From Carallia brachiata (taxonomy: Eukaryota; Streptophyta; Magnoliopsida; Malpighiales; Rhizophoraceae): a stretch of 64,000 bases of DNA. The position numbers were made by a program, and so were the translations under genes. The notes below the pieces were generated by a model. The model was given only the letters and a program-made list of their open reading frames with translations. It did no database searches and was not told the origin of the DNA. The stretch is taken from NCBI GenBank assembly GCA_021464245.1, contig JADCRB010000010.1, forward strand, positions 1,878,735 to 1,942,734, read 5' to 3'. Numbering within the stretch: position 1 is the stretch's first letter; each line of letters opens with the position of its first letter. Below are positions 63,601 to 64,000 of this stretch, piece after piece.

Positions 63601-64000
63601 TAACTTGTCCGTCTATTTGAAATTCTAGAAGCCTCTAACGTTGTACGGTGCGGAATTACATGCTCCGTTCGTAATCGGCGTGACATCAGTCACGTGCTTT
63701 GCCGTTTTGACAGACACTTTAACAAGGTTTTTTTTTTTTTTTTGTTTTTCCTGACATAACCGCGTCGTTATTTCTTTTCGGATCCATTCGCAAGTGACTT
63801 TGGGACGTCGCGGTGCATTCGTTTCTTTTTTTATTTTGAACATTTCATTTCCTTTTTTACATAAAAAAAAATTTATAATTATATTTCTCATAACATTTAT
63901 CAGTGAATGTGACTTTTATACTATTTCATCTTCATTTAACCTATTTTGTAACACAAATCCTTATTTCAACATGTTAAATTCAAACAAACTTCTATACTAA
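63601..64000. other. Window edge, no gene recognised
   Basis: A small GC-balanced patch (63630-63720, 63755-63825) is followed by AT-rich sequence to the end. No frame with a recognised domain. Confidence 0.35.

Overview
This window is nuclear DNA from a flowering plant, most likely a woody eudicot. The evidence is intron-rich genes with GT-AG introns, AT-rich intergenic DNA, plant-only families (JAC1, BZR1/BES1, plant LPEAT1 and PEX11A) and abundant plant LINE, SINE, hAT, Mutator-like and Tourist-like elements. I cannot name the species. Gene models were built by hand from reading frames, splice sites and phase arithmetic.

Layout. 1-3720 (+): the 3' part of a JAC1-like auxilin/J-domain gene. 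3720-12160: AT-rich spacer with a complete 859-bp poly(A) retroelement at 9492-10350. 12170-15440 (+): a DeSI-like PPPDE peptidase gene. 16939-20853 (-): an intact eight-exon LPEAT1 acyltransferase gene. 21200-27100: MITEs, a 180-bp truncated LINE and a decayed second copy of the LPEAT1 promoter plus exon 1. 27130-33600 (-): an old L1-type LINE carrying a SINE, a Tourist-like MITE and a tiny poly(A) insertion. 35656-36467 (-): PEX11A. 37595-38673 (+): four phase-compatible exons of a gene I do not recognise. 38680-43900: spacer. 43963-46129 (+): DNA-3-methyladenine glycosylase I (TAG family). 47350-48628 (-): BZR1/BES1. 49000-55020: spacer with nested retroelement and hAT MITEs, a SINE and a 730-bp tandem repeat. 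56525-56596 (-): tRNA-Asp(GTC). 57500-57900: LINE RNase H relic. 58739-61385 (-): METTL4-like MT-A70 methyltransferase. 61600-64000: AT-rich spacer.

The genes are unrelated housekeeping and regulatory genes (chloroplast movement, protein de-modification, lipid acylation, peroxisome division, base-excision repair, brassinosteroid response, N6-adenine methylation). They do not form a pathway or cluster, and I found no new gene system. The most notable points are three apparent one-base losses beside homopolymer runs in conserved exons (PEX11A, TAG, METTL4-like), the decayed LPEAT1 partial duplication, several insertions with readable target-site duplications, and the unidentified four-exon gene whose third donor site was hit by a retroinsertion.
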